The position numbers and the translations under genes were made by a program. The notes under the pieces were generated by a model. It was not told the origin of the DNA, searched no databases, and saw only the letters and a program-made list of their open reading frames with translations. Source: JAEMQF01 sp031419715 (lineage in GTDB: Bacteria; Pseudomonadota; Gammaproteobacteria; Burkholderiales; Burkholderiaceae_C). From it: DNA of 10,859 bases. The stretch covers positions 1 to 10,859 of the forward strand of contig JANOLJ010000248.1 of NCBI GenBank assembly GCA_031419715.1, given 5' to 3'. Below, piece by piece: positions 1-6,230 of this stretch (position 1 is its first letter; every line of letters starts with the position of its first letter).

Positions 1-1
1 C

Positions 2-160
2 GAGCGGCTGGTGTACGGCAAACTCGGCCAGGCCATGTTCACGGCGCGCATCGAGGGCACGCGCATCGCGCCCACCGTGGGAAGCATCGCCTCGCTGCAC
101 GCATCGCCCGAACATCTGCACTGGTTCGACCCGGCCACGCAGCAGCGGCTGGACGCATGA
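2..160 (+). CDS. ugpC: UgpC, C-terminal fragment (sn-glycerol-3-phosphate ABC transporter ATP-binding protein)
   Basis: Only the last 52 codons are inside the window; the gene begins upstream. The visible residues match the C-terminal TOBE-like regulatory region of UgpC/MalK-type ATPases: a short beta-rich stretch (ERLVYGKLGQ), then the ending HLHWFDPATQQRLDA, which resembles the HLFD-x-x-TGQR ending I recall for E. coli UgpC. The Walker A, signature and Walker B motifs are not visible, so the fragment alone could belong to a related sugar ABC ATPase. The next gene downstream is a clear ugpQ on the same strand, which is the order of the E. coli ugpBAECQ operon and fixes the identity fairly well. 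In the known family UgpC powers import of sn-glycerol-3-phosphate and glycerophosphodiesters with UgpA, UgpE and the binding protein UgpB. Confidence 0.8.
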   Translation, partial: ERLVYGKLGQAMFTARIEGTRIAPTVGSIASLHASPEHLHWFDPATQQRLDA

Positions 161-245
161 GCCCCACCCGGCCGCCCGTAGGGGCTCATTCCCGCCTGGC
201 GGGACCGGCCTGGGCCACGGAGGGGCCCCTTCGTGGCCCCGGGCT
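161..245. other. ugpC-ugpQ intercistronic hairpins
   Basis: The gap between the ugpC stop and the ugpQ ATG contains two inverted repeats. At 191-203 CCCGC and GCGGG flank a 3-nt loop. At 212-239 GGGCCACG (212-219) pairs with CGTGGCCC (232-239); the pairing continues inward through a G-T and an A-T pair into GGGG/CCCC, giving a nearly continuous palindrome of 28 nt. No T-run follows, so it does not look like a classic Rho-independent terminator. It ends 18 nt before the ugpQ ATG and could affect mRNA stability, ribosome access or processing between the cistrons. It could also be one member of a dispersed palindrome family. Confidence 0.5.
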
Positions 246-257
246 GTGGGTGCACCA

Positions 258-1004
258 ATGAACGACTGGCCCTACCCGCTGTGGGCCGCCCACCGTGGTG
301 CCGGCAAACTGGCGCCGGAAAACACGTTGGCGGCATTTCGGGTCGGCGCCTCGCACGGCTATCGCGCCTTCGAGTGCGACGTGAAGCTGAGCAGCGACGG
401 CGTGCCTTTTCTGTTGCACGACGACACGCTCGACCGCACCACGCCCGCCAGCGGCACGGCCGGCGCGCTGCCCTGGGGCGAACTGGCACGCCTGGACGCG
501 GGCGCTTGGCACAGCCGGGCCTATGCGGGCGAGCCGCTGCCGAGCCTGGAGGCCGTCGCGACTTACTGCCTGCGCAACGGCTTTGCGCTGAACATCGAAA
601 TCAAGCCGACTCCCGGGGTCGAGGAACACACCGGCCGCGTTGTCGCCCAAGAAGCGGCACGGCTCTGGGCGGGCCAGGCGCCCTTGCCGCTGCTCAGCTC
701 GTTTCGCCCGGAAGCGCTGCGCGGCGCACGCGAAGGCGCAGCGCAACTACCGCGCGCACTCTTGCTCGACACGCTGTGGTCGGGCTGGTTCGAAGTGGCG
801 CAGGCCAATGGCTGCGTCGCCGTGGTCACGAACCATCGCCTGATGGACGCGGCGCTGATCGACAAGCTGCACGGCGCTGGCCTGCGCGCCCTCGTCTACA
901 CCGTGAACGACGGCGCCGACGCACAGCGTTTGTTGGCGCTGCGCATCGACGGCATCATCACCGACGCGGTGGACCGCTTCGCCCCGGCCGGTGCGTCGGC
1001 CTGA
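258..1004 (+). CDS. ugpQ: Glycerophosphodiester phosphodiesterase UgpQ
   Basis: The product has 248 residues, close to E. coli UgpQ (247). It hydrolyses glycerophosphodiesters to sn-glycerol-3-phosphate and an alcohol in the cytoplasm, at the exit of the Ugp importer. The GDPD TIM-barrel signatures are present: AHRG at 11-14 with H12 and R13, ENT at 21-23, metal ligands ExD at E39 and D41, LLHDD with the second catalytic His H54, and NIEIKPT with E114 and K116. A later LVYTVN segment and the TDAVD near the C-terminus are also family-typical. I chose ATG 258 because MNDWPYP aligns with the N-terminus of E. coli UgpQ; an in-frame GTG at 246 would add four residues. There is no strong Shine-Dalgarno, so translation may depend on ugpC or on the hairpin just upstream. 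In E. coli the operon is induced by phosphate starvation through PhoB; no Pho box can be seen here because the operon start lies outside the window. Confidence 0.95.
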   Translation: MNDWPYPLWAAHRGAGKLAPENTLAAFRVGASHGYRAFECDVKLSSDGVPFLLHDDTLDRTTPASGTAGALPWGELARLDAGAWHSRAYAGEPLPSLEAVATYCLRNGFALNIEIKPTPGVEEHTGRVVAQEAARLWAGQAPLPLLSSFRPEALRGAREGAAQLPRALLLDTLWSGWFEVAQANGCVAVVTNHRLMDAALIDKLHGAGLRALVYTVNDGADAQRLLALRIDGIITDAVDRFAPAGASA

Positions 1005-1019
1005 GGCGCTCTGAGCGCC
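1005..1019. terminator. Hairpin between convergent ugpQ and MFS gene
   Basis: GGCGCTC and GAGCGCC form a 7-bp inverted repeat around a single T directly after the ugpQ stop codon. It fills most of the 25-bp gap between two convergent genes, so it may end transcription from both sides. It lacks a T-run in either direction, so this is a positional inference. Confidence 0.35.
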
Positions 1020-1029
1020 CGAGGCGCCG

Positions 1030-2379
1030 TCAAGTCGGGTCCATCGCCGTCGTCGGCCGCACCATGGCTTCGCCGCCGACCCAATCGCCGTCCGGCTCGG
1101 GCTCGGGCAACTTGCGCAGTTCGCGAATGATCGGTATGCGCCACGCCACGGCCGCCATCACCAGCGCGCAGCCGCCCGCGAACGCGAGCGCCGCGCGCAG
1201 GCCGATGTGCTCGCCGAGCCAGCCGCCGAGCAGCGCGCCCGGGCCGGCGGGGATCAGAATCAGCCAGCGCATCGTGCTCGTCATGCGGCCCAGCAGCGGC
1301 GCGGGCGTGACCGCCTGGCGCAGCGCCAGGAAGTTGATGAACACGAGCACCGCGCCGAAACCGAACAGCACGAGCATCGCCGAGAACATCAACGTGCCCC
1401 ACAGATTGGCCGGCGCGAACGACAGCAGCAGCCAGCCCGCGCCGCACACCGCGAAGCCGCTCACCAGGCACGGGCCGGGACCGAGGCGCTGGCTGATGCG
1501 GTTGCCGTAGATGCTGGCCGCGACCGTGCCGATGCCCAGGCCGACATAAGACAGCCCGACCTGCTGCTCGTTCAGGCCCAGCGTGCGCGTCGCGAACAAG
1601 ATCTGCACGACGATTGCCCCGTGATGGCACATCTGCCACACGCCCACGGCAGCGGCCAGCGTCACCAGCAGGCGATTTCCCGCGACAAAGCGCACACCGG
1701 ATTTCAGGTCACGCCAAAAGTCGTGCTGTTGTGGCCGGCGCGGGTTCTCGTCGATGCGAATGCCGCGCAGAATCGCCGCCGAGACGAGCAGCGCCACCGC
1801 GTCCACGAGCAGCGCCATCGGCGCACCCACCAGCTTGATCAGCGCGCCGGCCACGCCCGGGCCCGCCACTTCGGCGCCGGAACCGGCGAGCGCGTTTTTC
1901 GCATGTGCTTCGACCAGGCGCTCGCGCGCCACGACTTGCGTCAACACGATCTGCGCCGCGCTGCCCGCCACCGTGTACACCGTGCCGATGACGAAACCCG
2001 CCACATACAGCCAGGACATCGACAACCAGCCCATCCACCACGCCAGCGGAACGCTCGCGACGACGAGCGCGAGCACGCTCTCGCCCACCACGTACACCGG
2101 CAACTTGCGCACCCGATCGAGCCACACACCCGAAGGCAGTGAGAACAGCACGAACGGCAGGATTTCCATCGCCGTCAGCAGGCCCATCTGCGTGGGGCTG
2201 GCGTGCAGCAGCACGGCCGCGGTGAGCGGCAATGCCAGCATCGTCACCTGGCCGCCGAGCGAACTGATCAGGATCGACGTCCACAAGCGCCTGTACACCG
2301 CGTCGCGCAGCAAGTCGCCAGGGGCCAGGGCAAAGCGATTGCGCAACGCGCCTCGCCACATTCTCAAACCGCTTCTCAT
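1030..2379 (-). CDS. MFS transporter (MFS_3/EntS-like efflux permease)
   Basis: This 449-residue inner-membrane protein has about 10-12 hydrophobic segments, the usual size for the major facilitator superfamily. A version of MFS motif A, LPSGVWLDRVRKLPV, lies in the loop after the second membrane segment (about residues 81-95; D88, R89, R91, K92). A second-half segment GALLGGWLGEHIGLRAAL is typical of the MFS_3 subgroup, which includes the enterobactin exporter EntS and macrolide-efflux-like proteins. The C-terminal tail (ELRKLPEPEPDGDWVGG) is polar and presumably cytoplasmic. Proton-coupled export of a small molecule is the likely role; the substrate cannot be read from sequence. ATG 2379 gives the longest plausible product; ATG 2360 (7 residues shorter) is also possible, and neither has a strong ribosome site. 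Paired inverted repeats at 2476-2510, about 100 bp upstream of the start, could be control sites. Confidence 0.88.
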   Translation of the reverse strand: MRSGLRMWRGALRNRFALAPGDLLRDAVYRRLWTSILISSLGGQVTMLALPLTAAVLLHASPTQMGLLTAMEILPFVLFSLPSGVWLDRVRKLPVYVVGESVLALVVASVPLAWWMGWLSMSWLYVAGFVIGTVYTVAGSAAQIVLTQVVARERLVEAHAKNALAGSGAEVAGPGVAGALIKLVGAPMALLVDAVALLVSAAILRGIRIDENPRRPQQHDFWRDLKSGVRFVAGNRLLVTLAAAVGVWQMCHHGAIVVQILFATRTLGLNEQQVGLSYVGLGIGTVAASIYGNRISQRLGPGPCLVSGFAVCGAGWLLLSFAPANLWGTLMFSAMLVLFGFGAVLVFINFLALRQAVTPAPLLGRMTSTMRWLILIPAGPGALLGGWLGEHIGLRAALAFAGGCALVMAAVAWRIPIIRELRKLPEPEPDGDWVGGEAMVRPTTAMDPT

Positions 2380-2475
2380 GACTGCACCAACTTCTGCTTG
2401 TGCGAGCGTCTTGTGGACACCCGGGTGGGCGGTGAGGCCCGAAGCAGCGGAACAAGGACTTCTCTGTGCCGTTTT

Positions 2476-2510
2476 CCGCTGAGACTCTCAGCGGTACTTC
2501 GGTTCGAAGT
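2476..2510. repeat. Two adjacent inverted repeats upstream of the MFS gene
   Basis: CCGCTGAGA (2476-2484) and TCTCAGCGG (2486-2494) form a perfect 9-bp inverted repeat around one base. Right next to it ACTTCG (2496-2501) and CGAAGT (2505-2510) form a 6-bp stem with a 3-nt loop. CTGAGAG recurs at 2516-2522, echoing CTCTCAG at 2484-2490. Read on the minus strand, the first palindrome is followed by AAAA rather than T, so it is not a terminator for that strand. The single-base centre fits a dimeric repressor operator better than an RNA hairpin. With a transporter gene downstream, a TetR- or MarR-type site is possible, but no regulator gene is nearby. Confidence 0.45.
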
Positions 2511-2524
2511 GGTGACTGAGAGGG

Positions 2525-2677
2525 TTAGAAGCGCGCCGGAATCTGGTTCATCAGATTCGGCGTCGCCGGGTGGGATCGCTTGCCCGTGGTGCGGGCGATG
2601 CTTGCACGCCAACACACCAACGCAGCGCTCCCGCCGACGAGGCCGGCGTGCTGTGTATGGGGGGCGTTTAGCTTCAT
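2525..2677 (-). CDS. Possible small ORF, 50 residues, unknown
   Basis: This is a weakly supported small gene. ATG 2677 is preceded on the minus strand by AGAGGT about 8 nt upstream, a better ribosome site than most genes in this window have. Third codon positions are mostly G or C (roughly 80%), close to but below the neighbours. The peptide starts MKLNAPHTQHAGL and ends MNQIPARF; it has a short mildly hydrophobic stretch (GGSAALVCW) but no domain I recognise and no clear signal peptide. Its leader runs through the REP-like element at 2685-2740, so the ribosome site lies at the edge of that repeat and the ORF could simply be repeat-flank sequence. It would lie upstream of, and in the same direction as, the MFS gene. 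Confidence 0.25.
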   Translation of the reverse strand: MKLNAPHTQHAGLVGGSAALVCWRASIARTTGKRSHPATPNLMNQIPARF

Positions 2678-2684
2678 GGGTTCG

Positions 2685-2740
2685 GACCTCTTGAGCAAAT
2701 GTGGCTCCGCCACTTTGCTCAACCCCCACGGGGGGCGGAC
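2685..2740. repeat. REP-like palindromic element, copy A (intergenic)
   Basis: TTGAGCAAA (2691-2699) pairs with TTTGCTCAA (2714-2722). Inside it GTGGC (2701-2705) pairs with GCCAC (2709-2713) around the loop TCC, leaving a single bulged T at 2700. This makes a 14-bp stem-loop. It is followed by a C-run/G-run hairpin (CCCCC at 2723-2727, then G's from 2730) and a GC-rich stem with GACGA (2738-2742) pairing TCGTC (2749-2753). A second copy at 7515-7570 matches at 49 of 56 positions with no gaps. The two unlinked copies, dyad structure and GC-rich tail hairpin are what is expected of REP/BIME-type dispersed elements, which are usually spread by RAYT transposases; none is encoded in this window. 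Confidence 0.8.
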
Positions 2741-2811
2741 GATGTATGTCGTCGGCCCGGGGGTGCTCGTCGGCGAGTTGCGATGATAGCGGGCCTGCAC
2801 ACCTGCTGGCA

Positions 2812-2850
2812 AGCAAAATGGCGAGCCTGCCGACAGCAAAATGGCGAGCC
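2812..2850. repeat. 16-bp direct repeat with 23-bp period
   Basis: AGCAAAATGGCGAGCC occurs at 2812-2827 and again, identically, at 2835-2850, separated by TGCCGAC. It lies 28 bp before the preferred start of the ceramidase-like gene. Each copy contains an ATG; the first (2818) is in frame with that gene and would add 20 residues. The repeat could be a tandem duplication with no function, a pair of regulator sites spaced about two helical turns apart, or part of a dispersed repeat. Confidence 0.6.
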
Positions 2851-2877
2851 AATCCTGTCCTGCTGTCCAATACCCCG

Positions 2878-3681
2878 ATGAGTCTTGAGTCCACCACGCC
2901 GTCGCTGCCCCGCGCTTCGTCGGCACCACGCGCACAGTGGCTGGGCTGGGCGGCGCTCGCCCTGTTCATCGGCCTGGTGCTGCCGGGCCCGATCAAGCAG
3001 TGGGACAACTACCACGCCTTCGCCGACACCCGCGCCTGGCTGGGCGTGCCGCATGCGGCAGACGTGCTGAGCAATGTGCTGTTCGCAATCGTCGGGGGCT
3101 TCGGGCTGTGGCGCCTGTCGCGGTCAGCGCTGGATTGGCCGTCGCGCAAGGCGTGGCAGTTGTTCTGTGTGGCGATTCTTTGCACATCGGCCGGCTCGGC
3201 GTTCTATCACTGGGCGCCGAACAATACCGCGCTAGTGTTCGACCGCATCCCCATCGCCTGGGCCTGCGCGGCGCTCACCTGCGCGCTGCTCGCTGAACAT
3301 GTGCATCGTCGCTGGGCCGCGCCTGCGGTACTCGCGGCGGGCTGGCTCATTGCCACCGGCGCGGTCGTCTACTGGTGGGCCACCGAACAACGCGGCGTGG
3401 GCGACTTGCGGCCCTACCTCTATGTGCAATTCCTGCCAATGCTGTTGGTGCCGCTGGCGCTGCTGTTGCGTCTGCCCGCGGTGCAGCCCGCCTGCACGCC
3501 CGCCGGCGCGTGGTGGTCGGTGCTCGGCTTGTACGCCGCCGCGAAGGCGATGGAAGCGGCGGACCATGCCGTGCTTGTTGCCACGGGAATGATCAGCGGC
3601 CATACGCTCAAGCATTTGCTGGCCGCGGCGGGCGCGGCTTGGATTGTTCATGCCGTCACGCGCGATCAGCGCGGCGCCTGA
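2878..3681 (+). CDS. Ceramidase-like (CREST superfamily) integral membrane protein
   Basis: The product has 267 residues with about seven hydrophobic segments, the usual layout of the alkaline ceramidase/CREST family, which are membrane metal-dependent hydrolases. Family-type features are visible in order: an early DNYHAFAD segment with acidic and His residues, SAGSAFYHWAPNN (the S-x-x-x-H-type motif), DRIPIAW, a VGDLRPY loop, AKAMEAAD, and a C-terminal SGHTLKHLLAA with two histidines. The Ser/Asp/His set would be the zinc site. In eukaryotes the family cleaves ceramide or phytoceramide amide bonds; bacterial members of this kind are usually annotated as alkaline phytoceramidase and their substrate is unproven. 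I chose ATG 2878 because the conserved protein begins there; upstream codons run through repeats. No good ribosome site is visible. It converges with the class V PLP gene, five bases away. Confidence 0.72.
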   Translation: MSLESTTPSLPRASSAPRAQWLGWAALALFIGLVLPGPIKQWDNYHAFADTRAWLGVPHAADVLSNVLFAIVGGFGLWRLSRSALDWPSRKAWQLFCVAILCTSAGSAFYHWAPNNTALVFDRIPIAWACAALTCALLAEHVHRRWAAPAVLAAGWLIATGAVVYWWATEQRGVGDLRPYLYVQFLPMLLVPLALLLRLPAVQPACTPAGAWWSVLGLYAAAKAMEAADHAVLVATGMISGHTLKHLLAAAGAAWIVHAVTRDQRGA

Positions 3682-3686
3682 CTCTT

Positions 3687-4877
3687 CTATCGAACCAACT
3701 CCTGCAGCGCGTCGGCGAGCCGGTTCAGATCGGCCTCGTTGTTGTACACATGCGGCGCGACGCGCACTGCGTGGCCGCGCACCGACACATGGATCTGCTG
3801 CCGCGCCAGCGCCGCGCGGCAGGCTTCGGGTGCGAGGCCCTGGGGCAACTTCACGCCGAAAATGTTCGCGGCGCGCTCGTTTTCGTCGGCCACCTCGAAG
3901 CCCAGCGTGCGCAAGCGAGCGACCGCATGGCGCTCGATGCCCAGCAAATAGTCGCGCACGCGTGCGGGTTGCCATTCGAGCAACATGCCGCAGGCGACCT
4001 CGAGCATCGAGATCAAACCGGTGCTCGCACGCAAACTCGTGTCGAAGCGCCGCATGCCCGGCGCATAGCCGTCTTCGTACTCGACCAGGCGCGAGAAGTT
4101 ATCGCTGCCGGCGCGGGTGAGCCAACTCTCTTCGAGCGGGCTGGCGCCAAGAAATCGATCGCTGAACACGGCAAAACCCAGTCCGTAGTTGCAGAGCATC
4201 GCCTTGTAGCTGTGCGCCACCAGGAGATCGGGTTGCACGCTGCGCACATCGAAAGGCATGGCGCCCGCGGTTTGCGTGGCGTCCACCACCAGCACGGCGC
4301 CGACTTCGCGGCAGCGTTGGCCGATGCGCTCAAGGTCGAACAAGGTGCCGTCGGTCCAGTGCGCGGGCTCGGCGGCCACCAGCACGGTGTTCGCATCAAT
4401 CGCGCCCAGGAGCGCGGCGTTCCAGAGCGCGGCGCGGCTGCGGCCGGCGTGCGGCGTCGACCAAGGCGCTTGAGGCGCGGCCACCATGCGCATCTCGACG
4501 CCGATGGCGCGCCAGTTGCGCCAGGGGTAGACGTTGCTCGGAAACATCTCGCCCAGCATCACCACGTTCTGACCCGCGCGCGGCTGCACGTTCTTGGCGA
4601 CGATGGCCGTGGCATAGGCTACCGTGGGCACGAAGGCGACCTGCTGCGGATCGGCATTGACGAGCCGCGCAAACAGGCAACGGGTGCGCTCGGCGGGTTC
4701 GAAGAAGTCTGCCGCGGTGATGCCAAACGGCGCCGCGCGCTGGGCGATCGCCTGCATGCCGGCCTGCTGCACCGGCTTGGACAACGGGCCCATGTAGGCA
4801 CTGTTCAGGTAGCAGTGGTCCGGCGGAATCGAAAACAGCGCCGATTGGCAGACCAGGGGTTCAAGCAAGGCAGACAT
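3687..4877 (-). CDS. Class V aminotransferase-fold PLP enzyme (cysteine desulfurase/kynureninase-like)
   Basis: The product has 396 residues, typical for aminotransferase class V. The PLP-site features are present: YLNSAYMGPLS at the N-terminus, VVDATQTAGAMPFDV with the PLP-nitrogen Asp D199 and the following Q, and AHSYKAML with K225 as the predicted Schiff-base lysine. AEPAHWTDGTLFDLERI (from about A169) corresponds to the VHW-type segment of the family. No reactive cysteine loop typical of group II desulfurases (SufS-like) stands out, so sulfur transfer is not supported. An aminotransferase, epimerase-like or lyase reaction is possible. It lies 34 bp after argJ on the same strand, so the two are probably cotranscribed, though no link to arginine synthesis is evident. 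ATG 4877 gives a normal family start; the ribosome site is weak. Confidence 0.85.
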   Translation of the reverse strand: MSALLEPLVCQSALFSIPPDHCYLNSAYMGPLSKPVQQAGMQAIAQRAAPFGITAADFFEPAERTRCLFARLVNADPQQVAFVPTVAYATAIVAKNVQPRAGQNVVMLGEMFPSNVYPWRNWRAIGVEMRMVAAPQAPWSTPHAGRSRAALWNAALLGAIDANTVLVAAEPAHWTDGTLFDLERIGQRCREVGAVLVVDATQTAGAMPFDVRSVQPDLLVAHSYKAMLCNYGLGFAVFSDRFLGASPLEESWLTRAGSDNFSRLVEYEDGYAPGMRRFDTSLRASTGLISMLEVACGMLLEWQPARVRDYLLGIERHAVARLRTLGFEVADENERAANIFGVKLPQGLAPEACRAALARQQIHVSVRGHAVRVAPHVYNNEADLNRLADALQELVR

Positions 4878-4911
4878 TGCAATACCGCAAGTTCGAGGGG
4901 GTGACGCCCGA

Positions 4912-6150
4912 TCAACTGCGATAGTCGGCGTTGATCTTCACGTAGTCCACACTGAGATCGCAGGTCCACACCGTCGCGTGGGCCGGACCGCGGTGCAGAT
5001 CGACGCGCACCGTGATCTCATCTTGCTTCATCACGCGCTGGCCGTCAGCCTCTTGGTAGCCCGGGTGGCGCCCGCCTTTAACGACGACGTGCACGTCATC
5101 GAGAAACAGGTCGATGAGGTTCTGGTCGAGGTCGGCGATGCCGGCGTAGCCCACGGCGGCGAGGATGCGCCCGAGGTTCGGGTCGCTCGCAAAGAACGCC
5201 GTCTTCACGAGCGGCGAGTGCGCGATGGCGTAGGCCGCGAGACGGCACTCAATCTTCGTCTTGCCGCCGTCCACGCGCACCGTGATGAACTTGGTGGCGC
5301 CTTCGCCGTCGCGCACGATCGCCTGCGCGAGTTGTTGCGAGACCTCGATCACTGCCTGGCGCAGCAGCGCACCGTCAGCGGATTCGAGCTGCGTGATCGG
5401 CGCATGGCCGGCCTGGTGTGTCGCGATCAGCATGAACGAGTCGTTCGTCGACATGTCACCGTCGATGCTGATGCGGTTGAAGGAGCGGTCCGCCGCTTCA
5501 CGCAGCAGTTCGGGCAGGAGCTGCGGCGCGACTGCCGCGTCGGTAGCGACGAAGCCCAGCATCGTCGCCATGTCAGGGCGGATCATCCCGGCGCCCTTGG
5601 ACATGCCGGTGATCGTGACCGATCTGCCACCGATCTGCACCCGCCGCGACACCGCCTTTGCCACGGTGTCGGTCGTCATGATGGCTTGCGCTGCATTCCC
5701 CCAGTTTGCTTCGTCCAGGTCGGCCAGCGCGCCGGGCAGGCCGGCCTCGATGCGCTCGATCGGCAGCGGCTCCATGATGACGCCGGTGGAAAACGGCAGC
5801 ACCTGCTCGGGCGCGATGCCGAGCTGCGCGGCAAGCGCCTGGCAGCTGCGCAGCGCCCGATCCAGCCCTTCCTGGCCGGTACCCGCGTTCGCGTTGCCGG
5901 TGTTGATGAGCAGCGCGCGGATCTCCTTGCCGGGTTGCGATGCCGCGAGGTGCTTGCGGCACAGTTGCACCGGCGCCGCGCAAAAGCGGTTGCTCGTGAA
6001 CACGCCGGCCACCGATGCGCCGGGGCTCAGGGCGATCACCGTCAAGTCGCGCCGATTCGCCTTGCGCACGCCGGCCATCGTGATGCCCAGGCACACGCCG
6101 GGGACGGGGAACAACAGTGAAGGGTCGGGAGGCGAAAGGTTGACGGGCAT
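4912..6150 (-). CDS. argJ: ArgJ, glutamate N-acetyltransferase / amino-acid acetyltransferase
   Basis: This 412-residue enzyme has the standard ArgJ length. In the known family it transfers the acetyl group from N-acetylornithine to glutamate, recycling acetate in cytoplasmic arginine synthesis; bifunctional forms also use acetyl-CoA. STG (121-123) is the oxyanion-hole region, with M126 where many homologues have glycine. MTTDT (158-162) is the substrate loop. KGAGMIRPDMATML (185-198) contains the autocleavage site between A195 and T196, T196 becoming the nucleophile of the beta chain. The C-terminus VDYVKINADYRS is the family ending. All key residues are intact, so the precursor should self-process. 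ATG 6150 fits the start. TATGAT at 6175-6180 on the minus strand is a possible -10 box. Whether it is mono- or bifunctional cannot be told from sequence. Confidence 0.97.
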   Translation of the reverse strand: MPVNLSPPDPSLLFPVPGVCLGITMAGVRKANRRDLTVIALSPGASVAGVFTSNRFCAAPVQLCRKHLAASQPGKEIRALLINTGNANAGTGQEGLDRALRSCQALAAQLGIAPEQVLPFSTGVIMEPLPIERIEAGLPGALADLDEANWGNAAQAIMTTDTVAKAVSRRVQIGGRSVTITGMSKGAGMIRPDMATMLGFVATDAAVAPQLLPELLREAADRSFNRISIDGDMSTNDSFMLIATHQAGHAPITQLESADGALLRQAVIEVSQQLAQAIVRDGEGATKFITVRVDGGKTKIECRLAAYAIAHSPLVKTAFFASDPNLGRILAAVGYAGIADLDQNLIDLFLDDVHVVVKGGRHPGYQEADGQRVMKQDEITVRVDLHRGPAHATVWTCDLSVDYVKINADYRS

Positions 6151-6230
6151 GGTGGGCCGGAAAAGTTTGCGCCCATCATAGGCGGGTGTGGCGCGACAAT
6201 TCTCGCGAGACGTCGATCGATCGCATCACC
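6151..6230. promoter_or_regulatory. Divergent argJ / CoA-transferase intergenic region
   Basis: These 80 bp separate two divergent starts and should hold both promoters. On the minus strand TATGAT (6180-6175) is a good -10 match about 25 bp before the argJ ATG; no convincing -35 lies at 17 bp, TTGTCG (6199-6194) being too close. Two perfect 10-bp palindromes, TCTCGCGAGA (6201-6210) and CGATCGATCG (6214-6223), lie just before the CoA-transferase ATG and could be operator half-sites or chance. Confidence 0.3.

Larger units (their letters stand above)
2380..2877. other. Gene-poor, repeat-rich region between divergent MFS and ceramidase-like genes
   Basis: This stretch of about 500 bp separates two divergent genes and must hold both promoters, but I find no convincing -35/-10 pair. 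From left to right it contains a 19-nt near-perfect palindrome and an adjacent 6-bp hairpin (2476-2510), a possible 50-residue minus-strand ORF (2525-2677), a REP-like palindromic element (2685-2740) with further GC hairpins up to about 2777, and a 16-bp sequence repeated with a 23-bp period (2812-2850). GATGATAGC at 2782-2790 is a weak -10-like sequence for the downstream gene. Long reading frames in this stretch have no recognisable domains and cross the repeats. Confidence 0.6.

Noticed and set aside
2476..2510. Rho-independent terminator
   Set aside because: The dyads are strong, but no T-run follows on either strand and the first has a one-base centre, so an operator-like or leader element is more plausible.
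2701..2877. Longer N-terminus for the ceramidase-like protein
   Set aside because: The added 59 residues are encoded by the REP-like element and the 23-bp-period repeat and show no family similarity; the membrane protein proper begins near 2878.
2878..4877. Functional sphingolipid module formed by the ceramidase-like gene and the adjacent PLP enzyme
   Set aside because: The two genes are convergent rather than cotranscribed, and the PLP enzyme is class V, not the fold of serine palmitoyltransferase or sphingosine-phosphate lyase.
3375..4904. 509-codon plus-strand frame across the ceramidase-like and PLP genes
   Set aside because: It crosses two well-supported genes out of frame or antisense and has the low-complexity Arg/His composition of a shadow frame.
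4978..6120. Long open frame on the plus strand opposite argJ
   Set aside because: It is Arg/His/Ala-rich, has no domain, and lies wholly antisense to an intact argJ; this is typical of high-GC shadow frames.
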